Shown here piece by piece: positions 53,733-62,191 of a stretch of 63,564 nucleotides of DNA. Source of the DNA: Nostocaceae cyanobacterium (lineage in GTDB: Bacteria; Cyanobacteriota; Cyanobacteriia; Cyanobacteriales; Nostocaceae); the NCBI GenBank assembly GCA_030065825.1, contig JASJCY010000025.1, positions 1 to 63,564 on the forward strand, given 5' to 3'. Numbering within the stretch: the stretch's first letter is position 1; each line of letters begins with the position of its first letter. The notes below the pieces were generated by a model. It saw only the letters and a program-made list of their open reading frames with translations, was not told where the DNA came from and did no database searches. The position numbers were made by a program, and so were the translations under genes.

Positions 53733-54680
53733 TTAACAAGCTGAAGGTTCTAGAGAGTTCAATTGTGGGGGTATATTTTCTTTTACCAATTGCCAAAAAT
53801 GCTGAATTGGAGGAATTTTCAGACGGTCTTGGGTTGTAACCATTACCACTTGGCGTGTCAGGGAAGTTTCAGACATAGATATATTACCATTTGCAGCTAA
53901 GCAACGAACCGCCAATGTAGAATCAAGACGTGCTTCCACTAGTGCTGATTGGGGTAGCAATGCTATGAATTCTCCCTGACGTACCACTCCTCTAAATGCG
54001 TCTAGGGTATTAACTTCTAAAGCAGCTTGCAGGGTAGCATCTAATTGTTCAAATCTATCCTGTACTAGCCGTTGCATTCCGTATCCATCCTTAAAAACCA
54101 CTTGTGGATAACGAACTAACTCTGACCAAGGAATACATTCATATTGTGCTAATGGATGATTGGCTGCGGTCAGAACTTCTATAGATTCATCATATAAGAC
54201 TTCCACTACCATTTCTTTACTGGTGGTTAAAAAGCGATTATTCATCACTATTGCTAGATCCACTAGTCCATCTTTGAGGACTTTGAGTGCGCGATCGCTA
54301 CCCAAGGATGTTACTCGCAATTGCACTTGGGGATAATCGTGACAAAATTTTTGTAGCACTGGAGGTAAATAGAAAGCGCATAGGGAATGAATTGCAGCGA
54401 TACAAAGTTCTGGCTGCTTCCCTGATACCAAATCAGTGATTTCCTGTCTGGCTGTTTGCCATTCTTGACATATTTTACGGGCACGTGGTAGTAAGCACTC
54501 ACCCGCTAAAGTCAGCTTTGCATGACTGGTTCTGTGAAACAATTCTACACCCAAAACTGCCTCCAATGCCTGTATTTGGCGGCTGATAGTCGATTGCGTA
54601 ACCCCACATTTTTTTGCTGCCCTTTGGAAACTACCTGTTTCGGCGATCCCCAAAAAGGCTTGCAACTGTTCTAGTCGCAT
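53733..54680 (-). CDS. ntcB: LysR-family nitrogen assimilation activator NtcB
   Basis: NtcB activates nitrite and nitrate assimilation genes when nitrite is present. The 315-aa protein has a winged HTH at residues 1-60 (GSFQRAAKKCGVTQSTISRQIQALEAVLGVELFHR) and a LysR substrate-binding domain (ELCIAAIHSLCAFYLPPVLQKF, GLVDLAIVMNN, VKDGYGMQ-like VVFKDGYGMQRLV). The name rests on this similarity plus its position beside nirA and on two NtcA-type boxes before it. Spacing to its start is 6 nt from the nearer box and 65 nt from the farther box, which has a -10 at the proper distance. Confidence 0.85.
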   Translation of the reverse strand: MRLEQLQAFLGIAETGSFQRAAKKCGVTQSTISRQIQALEAVLGVELFHRTSHAKLTLAGECLLPRARKICQEWQTARQEITDLVSGKQPELCIAAIHSLCAFYLPPVLQKFCHDYPQVQLRVTSLGSDRALKVLKDGLVDLAIVMNNRFLTTSKEMVVEVLYDESIEVLTAANHPLAQYECIPWSELVRYPQVVFKDGYGMQRLVQDRFEQLDATLQAALEVNTLDAFRGVVRQGEFIALLPQSALVEARLDSTLAVRCLAANGNISMSETSLTRQVVMVTTQDRLKIPPIQHFWQLVKENIPPQLNSLEPSAC

Positions 54681-54686
54681 TTTCGT

Positions 54687-54758
54687 GTAGCCTGAATTAC
54701 ATTTATGGCTGTAATTAACTTAACTAATTTTCAACCACAATTTAGTAGAGTTTGTTAC
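54687..54758 (-). promoter_or_regulatory. ntcB promoter with two NtcA-type boxes
   Basis: GTA-N8-TAC occurs at 54745-54758 (GTAGAGTTTGTTAC) and at 54687-54700 (GTAGCCTGAATTAC). From the farther box, 22 nt later on the minus strand, TAAGTT (54722-54717) matches the TAN3T -10 element of NtcA-activated class promoters. The nearer box sits just before the ATG and could repress or be coincidental. Tandem array 2 starts 15 nt beyond the farther box. Confidence 0.65.
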
Positions 54759-54774
54759 AAGTATTTATCATTTA

Positions 54775-56004
54775 TCTAGCGCTAGAGTTTTTTGAGGATT
54801 TGGAACTCTTTGTCTAGCGCTATAGTTTTTTGGCAGATTTGAAACTCTTTGTCTAGCGCTATAGTTTTTTGGGAGATTTGAAACTCTTTGTCTAGCGCTA
54901 TAGTTTTTTGGGAGATTTGAAACTCTTTGTCTAGCGCTATAGTTTTTTGGGAGATTTGAAACTCTTTGTCTAGCGCTATAGTTTTTTGGGATTTGAAACT
55001 CTTTGTCTAGCGCTATAGTTTTTTTGGGAGATTTGAAACTCTTTGTCTAGCACTATAGTTTTTTTGGGAGATTTGAAACTCTTTGTCTAGCACTATAGTT
55101 TTTTGGGGATTTGGAACTCTTTGTCTAGCGCTATAGTTGTTTGGGAGATTTGAAACTCTTTGTCTAGCGCTAGAGTTTTTTGGGGGATTTGAAACTCTTT
55201 GTCTAGCGCTATAGTTTTTTGGGGGATTTGAAACTCTTTGTCTAGCGCTATAGTTTTTTGGGGATTTGCAACTGTTTGTCTAGCGCTATAGTTTTTTGGG
55301 AATTTGCAACTGTTTGTCTAGCGCTATAGTTTTTTGGGGGATTTGAAACTCTTTGTCTAACGCTATAGTTTTTTGGGGGATTTGAAACTCTTTGTCTAAC
55401 GCTATAGTTTTTTGGGGGATTTGAAACTCTTTGTCTAGCGCTATAGTTTTTTTGGCAGATTTGGAACTCTTTGTCTAGCGCTATAGTTTTTTGGGGGATT
55501 TGAACTGTTTGTCTAGCGCTATAGTTTTTTTGGCAGATTTGGAACTCTTTGTCTAGCGCTATAGTTTTTTTGGCAGATTTGGAACTCTTTGTCTAGCGCT
55601 ATAGTTTTTTGGGGGATTTGAACTGTTTGTCTAGCGCTATAGTTTTTTGGGAGATTTGAAACTCTTTGTCTAACGCTATAGTTTTTTGGGATTTGAAACT
55701 CTTTGTCTAGCGCTATAGTTTTTTTGGCAGATTTGAAACTCTTTGTCTAACGCTATAGTTTTTTGGGATTTGAAACTCTTTGTCTAGCGCTATAGTTTTT
55801 TGGGGATTTGAAACTCTTTGTCTAGCGCTATAGTTTTTTGGGGGATTTGAAACTCTTTGTCTAGCGCTATAGTTTTTTGGGAGATTTGAAACTCTTTGTC
55901 TAGCGCTAGAGTTTTCTTGGAGATTTGAAACTATTTGTCTAGCGCTAGAGTTTTCTTGGAGATTTGAAACTATTTGTCTAGCGCTAGAGTTTTTTTTTGG
56001 AGGA
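54775..56004 (+). repeat. Tandem array 2: about 32 units of 37-40 bp
   Basis: Units read TCTAGCGCTATAGTTTTTTG, then GGGAGATTTGAAACTCTTTG (with GCA, GGG and GGA variants). I counted about 32 by eye. Unit length varies with the G/T run and with small deletions; occasional changes (TCTAACGC, TCTAGCAC, CTAGAG) are scattered. The first 20 nt of the unit are the reverse complement of the core of array 1 at 21029; the second half is unrelated. The array fills the space between nirA and the ntcB promoter. Confidence 0.92.
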
Positions 56005-56147
56005 CGGAAAAGTACAAATCAAATTAACTACCGAAAAAGGCTATTTCCTGTTAACGATAGGAAGCCCAAACTCCGGTAATTTCTAGGAAAAGCCGTAAGT
56101 ATAGCCATCCTTGATGTGAACTCTAAGCAAGTTTTTCATCTGACTGT

Positions 56148-57704
56148 TCAATTTTTGGCTTTAGCGCCAAAGTTTTCGATTAACAATTCCCGCAGCACCG
56201 GTTTAAGGTCATCGCAAGGAATTCCCTTTTGTACAACCTTACCGATATGGGCATCTTTACCGACTTTGCCACCCATACATAGGTCAACCCCTTCGACTGT
56301 TTTACCATCTTTGCGGAGCTTAGTACCGATAAAACCAATATCAGCAACCTGTGGTTGTCCGCAAGAGTTGGGACAACCTGTCCAATGAATGCGGACTCTG
56401 TCGGGAATTTCTAATTCTTGATCTAGTTCTTGGGCAAATTTTAATGCCCGTTGTTTGGTTTCCACTAAAGCAAAGTTACAATACTGACTTCCGGTACAAG
56501 AAACAAGCGATCGCACTAGGGTGGAAGGATTAATCCTGAATTTTTGCAGTAGGGGTTCAGCTAAAAACGCTTCCACATTTTCATTTTTGATATGGGGAAT
56601 GATGAAATTTTGCTCTACAGTGGCGCGAATTTCACCATTACCGTACACCTCTGCTAGTCTTGCTAACTCAAACATGTTTTCTGCCGACAAGCGTCCTACA
56701 GGGACGTGTAAACCAATGTAGCTGTACCCCTCTTGCTTTTGGGGATGAACACCGAGAAAATCCCGTTTATCCATAGTGGTTTCATCTTCGGGTGCAGCTG
56801 TCCCTAGTTCCTTACCCAATTCCTTTTCCACTTGCGAGCGGAATTTTTCCATACCCCACTTATCAATTAACCACATTAAGCGGGCTTTGGTACGATTAAC
56901 CCGTAAACCTTCTTGGAGTCCATTCTCCGTATAAATAGTTAGAATAGCGCAGCTTAAGGCAATCACATCTTGATACTTAGCCGGAACCCAGACATTGAGG
57001 GGAATTGCAGCTACCTGACGCTGTGCTGATAAATAGCCACCAACCAGGACATTAAAACCTAATTCTCCATTTTTATAAGCAGGAGTGAAGGCAATATCAT
57101 TGATTTCCGCATGGATAGAGTTATCCCGTCCCCCTTCAATGGCAATATTGAATTTACGAGGCAAGTTGCTAAAGGCAGAATTACCTTCGCCATAATTGGT
57201 GATTGCATCTTGCAACTTTTGCATCATTTCCCTGGTATCGATCAACTCCTCAGGATCAATACCAGCTACAGGAGATCCTGTTAAGTTGCGGACATTATCA
57301 AATCCTGACTGTATGGATGTCATCCCCACTGCTTGCAATTTGCGGAAAATCTCCGGAATATCTTCTATCCGTACTCCCCGCAGTTGGATATTTTGTCTGG
57401 TGGTAATATCAGCACTCCCATCATCCCCATAACGCTGGACAATCTCAGCCAGGACGCGCATTTTTTCGCTATCGAGATAGCCATTTGGAGTCCGTAAGCG
57501 CAACATAAATTTGCCAGGGGTTACGGGACGAAAAAAGATGCCAAACCATTTAAGACGGAGGGTAAGGTCAGTTTCATCAATTGCTTCCCAACCGATTTTA
57601 GCAAAATGTTCTAGTTCATCTTTAATCGCTAAGCCGTCTTTTTCGGCTTTGGATTTTTCAATTTTGTTCAGTTTGGCTGTTTTTTCTGTTGCGAGGGTCA
57701 TCAA
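56148..57704 (-). CDS. nirA: Ferredoxin--nitrite reductase
   Basis: NirA reduces nitrite to ammonium with six electrons from ferredoxin, using siroheme and a 4Fe-4S cluster. The 518-aa protein has both halves of the sulfite/nitrite reductase fold. The cluster cysteines are Cys403 and Cys409 (CTGSQYC) and Cys444 and Cys448 (GCPNSC). The NirA-type VRNLTGSPVAGID and QNIQLRGV motifs are present. The start MMTLATEKTAKLNK is preceded by an NtcA-type promoter. No nitrate transport or narB genes follow; array 2 begins about 140 nt after the stop. Confidence 0.96.
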   Translation of the reverse strand: MMTLATEKTAKLNKIEKSKAEKDGLAIKDELEHFAKIGWEAIDETDLTLRLKWFGIFFRPVTPGKFMLRLRTPNGYLDSEKMRVLAEIVQRYGDDGSADITTRQNIQLRGVRIEDIPEIFRKLQAVGMTSIQSGFDNVRNLTGSPVAGIDPEELIDTREMMQKLQDAITNYGEGNSAFSNLPRKFNIAIEGGRDNSIHAEINDIAFTPAYKNGELGFNVLVGGYLSAQRQVAAIPLNVWVPAKYQDVIALSCAILTIYTENGLQEGLRVNRTKARLMWLIDKWGMEKFRSQVEKELGKELGTAAPEDETTMDKRDFLGVHPQKQEGYSYIGLHVPVGRLSAENMFELARLAEVYGNGEIRATVEQNFIIPHIKNENVEAFLAEPLLQKFRINPSTLVRSLVSCTGSQYCNFALVETKQRALKFAQELDQELEIPDRVRIHWTGCPNSCGQPQVADIGFIGTKLRKDGKTVEGVDLCMGGKVGKDAHIGKVVQKGIPCDDLKPVLRELLIENFGAKAKN

Positions 57705-57810
57705 CTTATCCTCTTAAATAATAGGAACTAGAGATTGGGAATTCGGAATTGGGGAGTGGGAGGTGAGGTTACCCTGTCTCACTAAGTTAAAAAATTTAAT
57801 TATTTGACTA

Positions 57811-57852
57811 CACTAGAAAAAATAAGTCAGATAATTTCGTATATCTCGCTAC
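57811..57852 (-). promoter_or_regulatory. nirA promoter with NtcA-type box
   Basis: GTATATCTCGCTAC (57839-57852) is a GTA-N8-TAC palindrome. On the minus strand, 23 nt after it, TAGTGT (57815-57810) fits the TAN3T -10. This is the arrangement of NtcA-activated promoters of nitrogen-assimilation genes. It puts transcription start near 57803, about 100 nt before the nirA ATG. Confidence 0.75.
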
Positions 57853-57953
57853 TAAATTCCTGTTGACTTGAGATAATTGCATAGTCATAATCTTGTTAAT
57901 GCATAATCTCTAGAATTTACCAAAGCCCTTCAAATTTAAGTAATAAGTAATAA

Positions 57954-58047
57954 ACCTCACCCCTTCCCCTCTCCTTAGTAAGGAGAGGGGTGGCTTTAGC
58001 CGGGGTGAGGTTTTTATTCAAGATTCATACATTGATTCAGCAACGCC
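57954..58047 (+). mobile_element. MITE copy 3, left end missing
   Basis: The piece starts at ACCTCACCCC, retains the CCCCTCTCC hairpin and GGGGTGAGGTTTTTATT, and ends in ATTCAGCAACGCC. The right half matches copies 1 and 2; the left terminal inverted repeat and about 80 nt are missing. Confidence 0.75.
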
Positions 58048-58395
58048 AGTAATAAGTAATAAGTAACAAAAATAGTATAAAGCCTGTTGATTTAAATGTA
58101 GCGTTTTTAACTTCAGTGAGGGTAACTTCAGGGTTGTTGGGAGAACGAATGAGGTAAAATTTATTCTTCACTCAACCGAAAACCGCTACAATATAATAAC
58201 ATTTTTCAATTGTTTCTAATTTGAATAATAGTTAATCTCTAAATATAGCAAGCAATAAGTTTGGATAATGTTGATAAAATATCAATGAAATTAGGACGGG
58301 CAGGGATGCCCATCCCACAATAATCTATTTTATGAAAATGAAAAACGCTATAGATTTTTATAACTAATCATTCTCAAAGTTTAGAGGCATAAATA

Positions 58396-59833
58396 ATGAG
58401 TGATTTAAGTGATTTTTATTTAGTCTATGATGTAAGAGATGAAGATACAGCAACTCTGCTAGAGAGAGGTTTAGCAAGATGGAATTTAAATGTCATAAGC
58501 ATAAAAAATACTCTAGCAGGTGATAATTTAGTAAATAAAATAAGAGAAGCAATAACAAGAAATAAATATATTTTAGTTTTGGTTTCAAATAATTATATTG
58601 ATTCTCATTTATTAAGAGAAATAATTGCCAATGGGATAATAAAAAGCAAGAAACGCAGAAAAAGAAAGTAGGAGAATCATACCAGTCAAAAGAGATTTTA
58701 TAGAACCTAACCAAGAACCAGTAGAATTTTTCAATATCCAATCAATAAATTTAGTTGGATGGGACGGAAATAGCAACAATGAAGAATTCAAAAAATTATA
58801 TAGACTTATTAAAAGTGACGAAGAAGATGACAATAAAATCAGAACTTTTTTCGATTCGATAATTCGTCAAATAAGAGACAACAGTATATCAATTGTAATT
58901 GCAGCTTTAACTTTGATTGCTACTGTAATTATGATTCCTGGAGTAATTCAATGGGTAGGAGGTGTACTAAACCCAAAACCTCCTCAAACAAGAAAGGTTC
59001 CTCCACCAATTCCTAAACTAAAGTCCTTTAATTTTGAAGTATTAACGGTAGATTCACAAGGGAAAATTACCAAAAGCAGTCCGGGTCAAGCAGAGTCCTT
59101 CAAGGAAGACTTGGGTAATGATGTAACTTTAGAGATGGTCGAAATTCCTGGTGGTTATTTTTTGATGGGTACAGAAGATAAAGAAATAGAAAGACTTGCT
59201 AAAAAATTTCCAAACAATAAGTTTGACAGAGAAAGACGACAACATCCAGAAAGAGTGAAGTCTTTCTACATAGGTAAATTTGAAGTTACCCAGGAACAGT
59301 ATAAGCAAGTGATGGGTAAAATTCCACCCAAACTTGAAAATCCATCCAATTTAAAATTTAAGGGAGATAAACACCCTATAGTATTTGTTTCCTGGAATGA
59401 TGCAATGGAATTTTGCAAAAAGTTGAGTGAACAGACAGGACGCACCTATCGTTTACCCACTGAAGCAGAATGGGAATATGCAGCTCGTGCTCATACTATC
59501 ACACCGTTTCATTTTGGTGAGACCATTACTGGTGGGCTAGCTAATTATCGTGCCACGGAAACCTTTGCAGATGAACCCAAAGGAAAATTCCAAGATAAAA
59601 CCACCCCAGTAGGGCAATTTTACCCTAATGCCTTTGGCTTGTATGATATGCACGGAAATGTCTGGGAATGGATTGATAATAATAATTATTCTCAAGTACT
59701 GCGGGGTTGTTCGTGGGGAAGCGAACCTTTGTATTGCCGCTCTGCTCACCGCAATACTGGTCCAGAACGGCGCTTCTACAACGGCTACGGTTTTCGCGTG
59801 GTGCACGATTTCCTAGCAAAGACTGCTCAATAG
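58396..59833 (+). pseudogene. TIR - transmembrane - FGE/C-type-lectin gene with a frameshift
   Basis: The first frame (58396-58671) gives 91 aa of a TIR-like domain: FYLVYDVRDEDTATLLERG, AGDNLVNKIREAI, ILVLVSNNYIDSHLLREII. It ends in a lysine-rich stretch and a TAG at 58669. The reading continues in the next frame from about 58643 (RRIIPVKRDFIEPNQEPVEF) through a membrane helix (about residues SIVIAALTLIATVIMI) into an FGE domain (IPGGYFLMG, LPTEAEWEYAARA, MHGNVWEW) to the stop at 59833. One base gained or two lost between about 58640 and 58680, in runs of A, accounts for it. The linker and FGE domain are homologous to those of the CHAT-NB-ARC protein. It may be a pseudogene, a recoded gene or a sequencing error. 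Confidence 0.7.
59699..59803 (+). other. Candidate DGR variable region of the TIR-FGE gene
   Basis: Framework codons LRG.SW, P, CRSA, R, RR and GFRVV match those of the CHAT-NB-ARC protein. The residues between differ: GSE, LY, H, NTGPE, FYNGY. Most variable codons end in a pyrimidine (AGC, TAT, CAC, AAT ACT GGT, TTC TAC AAC GGC TAC), as expected from mutated AAC/AAT template codons, though GGA and GAA do not fit. No copy of this segment exists in the window. Confidence 0.55.
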
Positions 59834-59895
59834 CCTTTGGTCACGGAGAGTGCTTGCACTTGAGTACCCCAACTTCTCAAAAATTCCCAAATCTA

Positions 59896-60017
59896 ATATC
59901 AAGTCCAAAAATGTTTGCAACAGATCCCATTGCAGTAGGGGCGGGGTAACCCCGCCCCTACTGCCCTTACCCTGCCCTTACCCAAGCATCTGTCGTATTC
60001 TTTTTTTAAATTGGTAT
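59896..60017. mobile_element. ATACCAAAT-type MITE-like repeat
   Basis: The left end AATATCAAGTCCAAAAATG is a degenerate form of AATACCAAATCAAAAAATG; the right end is AAATTGGTAT. Interior: GGGGCGGGGTAACCCCGCCCC palindrome in place of GGGGTGCGG, and ATCTGTCGTATTC like the copies at 12473 and 16738. Confidence 0.65.
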
Positions 60018-60030
60018 AGGTTGAAAATCT

Positions 60031-60250
60031 TGTCATGAAACCATTACACAACTATGTCATCAAACTTTGATAAAAAAAATTGCAGGAGACCCCCACCAAC
60101 ACTCATTATAGCAGAAAATTCAGCCCTGTAAACCCTTAAATCTCGTTATTTTCACAACCATAAATTTTTCAAAAATCTGATTTTTTGGGAGGAAAAGAAC
60201 ATTTTGGGAATTTTAATAAAATTTTACAATCAAGCTACCAGATGAAAATC
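60031..60250. repeat. 220-nt intergenic segment with a diverged copy at 62762
   Basis: Shared blocks are TGTCATGAAA, AAAAAAAATTGCAGGA, a TAGCA-A-A motif, CTGTAAACCCT-AAAT-TCGTTATT and TTACAAT-AAGCT. The order and spacing agree with the 62762-62970 copy while the DNA between has diverged. No open frame is conserved between the two. Confidence 0.65.
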
Positions 60251-60283
60251 TCTCCAATTATGGGAAAATCCTTGTGAGGGTCG

Positions 60284-60351
60284 AGAAACCGGGTTTCTTT
60301 CGGTTTATATACTCTGATTATTGGTTATCCACCCATAGAAACCCGGTTTCT
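60284..60351. repeat. Inverted pair of GAAACCGGGTTTC palindromes (pair 4)
   Basis: AGAAACCGGGTTTCT (60284-60298) and AGAAACCCGGTTTCT (60337-60351) are 38 nt apart, as in pairs 12073 and 26525. Confidence 0.8.
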
Positions 60352-60382
60352 TTGTAAACTGAAGGGATTGGATTCAATTTTT

Positions 60383-60596
60383 GGCGTTGCTGAATCAATG
60401 TATGAATCTTCAATAAAAACCTCACCCCCTGAGTGCGGACACCCCTCTCTTGTTCCCCTCTCCCATTGGGAGAGGGGTTAGGGGTGAGGGTAGGAGAGGG
60501 GAAGGGGAGCCACTGCTGGGCTATGGTTAAGCGCGTTGTAGCAAGTGGCGTGGTGAGGTATATTCTGTAAATTCTGCCCTTCAATTCAGCAACGCC
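60383..60596 (-). mobile_element. MITE with GGCGTTGCTGAAT termini, copy 4 (inverted)
   Basis: This 214-bp element starts GGCGTTGCTGAATCAATG and ends AATTCAGCAACGCC. Perfect 8-bp direct repeats CAATTTTT flank it (60375-60382 and 60597-60604). The interior is inverted relative to copies 1 and 2 and somewhat longer, with an added palindromic module. Confidence 0.9.
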
Positions 60597-60926
60597 CAAT
60601 TTTTAAATGCATCATAAATATGCAATATTTGCATGTATTGAAAAATTTTGTATTACAAAATACTAAATTTTATTTTGAGAGATTTAAGCTTAGTAACTAT
60701 CAACTCTCAACTCTGAGTGTATTTAAGCATTCTCAACAAGAGCCAGAGGTATTATAAATATCTATATTTTCTAGTTTTCTAGTTACCAGCGTCACCCTGG
60801 TAAGGAGGGGAAAGGATGCTTTGCTTCCTATTATTGGAACTGGTGCAAGTTGTTAGATGAATCGAAATTCTAGGGAATTGTTGCCCTCAAGTTATGCAAC
60901 CTGTGTTATGTCAACAAGTATGAATT

Positions 60927-62102
60927 ATGGTAGATAAACTGTTAGAAAAGGCAACGGGTGCAACTAGGGAAGGAAATTGCTCCTTAGCGAATCAATACCT
61001 ACAACAATTGTCCTTAGAAACAACCAGTCAATTTCAGCAAGCACTGGATATTGCTTTAGCGGTTCTCGAACAAGGAGATTTTCAGCAACGCTGGGATGTA
61101 GCCAAGATATTTCCTAAGTTTGGAGCAAAAGCCATTCCTTCTTTAATTGCAATCCTGGAAGATGAAGAGGTAGATTTAGAACAAAGGTGGTTTGCTGGAC
61201 GAATTTTAGGAGAGTTCAATCATCCAGATGCGATCGCCACTTTGGTGAATTTGTTGCAAAATACAGAAGATGAAGATTTAGCAGGAATTGCTGCGAGTGC
61301 TTTGGCTAACTCAGGTCAAACCGCTATTGAAGGGTTAACAAATTTACTTACTCATCCAAATTCCCGTCTCCTAGCCACTTGCTCCTTAGCTCAAATTCGT
61401 CGTCCGGAAATCGTCCCTCCTCTGTTAACTGTAGTTGCAGATGAGGATGTTTCTGTGCGTGCAACAGCGATTGCAGCTCTGAGTAGTTTTCGCAATCCTT
61501 CCATTCCTCCGGTTTTAATTGCAGCCTTAGATGATATAGCCGCAGCGGTGAGAAAGGAAGCAGTGATTGGACTGGGATTGAGGACAGATTTAGCCACAGA
61601 ATTAGACCTATTAAATCATATAAAGCCCCGACTCTATGACTTTAATTTAGAAGTGTGTCAACAAGCAGCAATCGCTTTGGGAAGACTGGGTAGTGATGAA
61701 GCAGCAGCAGCCTTATTTAGGGTACTTGAGTCTCCCGCAACTCCCATTCCCTTACAAATGAGCCTTATCCAGACTTTAGGTTGGATGGCAACCCCAGCCA
61801 GTTTACAATATTTAGAATTATCCCTCTCCCTGGTAGCGTCTGAGTCTGTGTTAGAAATTATCCGAGTGTTAGGACGTACAGAAACAAAGAATCTCAAAAC
61901 ACAAGCTGCTCAAATTCTTCTGGATTTCTTCCACTGTGGACATGCTATGGTGGGAAAAAACCCTGTTAAACAAGCATTAGCTCACGCTTGGGGACAATTA
62001 GCGTCAGAATTAGCAATTAAGCCCTTAAGGAAATTGCAAGCAGATTCCGATGTCCATGTGAGATTACATGCGATCGCTGCTCTCAAAAATTTTCCATCCT
62101 AA
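60927..62102 (+). CDS. HEAT-repeat protein
   Basis: This 391-aa protein consists of about ten HEAT/PBS-lyase-type helical repeats (e.g. AIPSLIAILEDEEVDLEQRWFAGRILGEF, AIATLVNLLQNTEDEDLAGIAASALANSG, IVPPLLTVVADEDVSVRATAIAALSSF). It has no enzymatic motif. It resembles cyanobacterial HEAT proteins that act as scaffolds, and it differs from phycobilin lyases (CpcE/F type), which lie next to phycobiliprotein genes. It starts MVDKLLEKATGATREGN. Confidence 0.88.
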   Translation: MVDKLLEKATGATREGNCSLANQYLQQLSLETTSQFQQALDIALAVLEQGDFQQRWDVAKIFPKFGAKAIPSLIAILEDEEVDLEQRWFAGRILGEFNHPDAIATLVNLLQNTEDEDLAGIAASALANSGQTAIEGLTNLLTHPNSRLLATCSLAQIRRPEIVPPLLTVVADEDVSVRATAIAALSSFRNPSIPPVLIAALDDIAAAVRKEAVIGLGLRTDLATELDLLNHIKPRLYDFNLEVCQQAAIALGRLGSDEAAAALFRVLESPATPIPLQMSLIQTLGWMATPASLQYLELSLSLVASESVLEIIRVLGRTETKNLKTQAAQILLDFFHCGHAMVGKNPVKQALAHAWGQLASELAIKPLRKLQADSDVHVRLHAIAALKNFPS

Positions 62103-62191
62103 ATTGGGAATAGGGAATAGGGAATAGGGAATAGGAAAATATCCCCTGCTTACTTTCATGCTCTTTGAGTGTATCCAGTTGATGATGCCTA

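Larger units (their letters stand above)
57705..58395. other. Intergenic region between nirA and the TIR-FGE gene
   Basis: Besides the nirA promoter it holds a left-truncated copy of the GGCGTTGCTGAAT MITE (57954-58047) and A/T-rich DNA. The MITE remnant is bracketed by AGTAATAAGTAATAA on both sides. No other gene is supported. Confidence 0.6.
59834..60926. other. Intergenic region with three repeat types
   Basis: It contains a MITE-like ATACCAAAT element (59896-60017), an unexplained 220-nt segment with a diverged copy near 62762 (60031-60250), a GAAACCGGGTTTC pair (60284-60351) and a full GGCGTTGCTGAAT MITE in reverse orientation (60383-60596). The last 330 nt are A/T-rich with no gene. 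Confidence 0.7.

Noticed and set aside
54775-56004. Array 2 as a CRISPR array
   Set aside because: The sequence between cores is the same in all units apart from small changes; no cas genes nearby.
60927-62102. Phycobilin lyase CpcE/CpcF assignment for the HEAT-repeat protein
   Set aside because: The repeats are general HEAT type and no phycobiliprotein genes are near; length and order do not match specifically.
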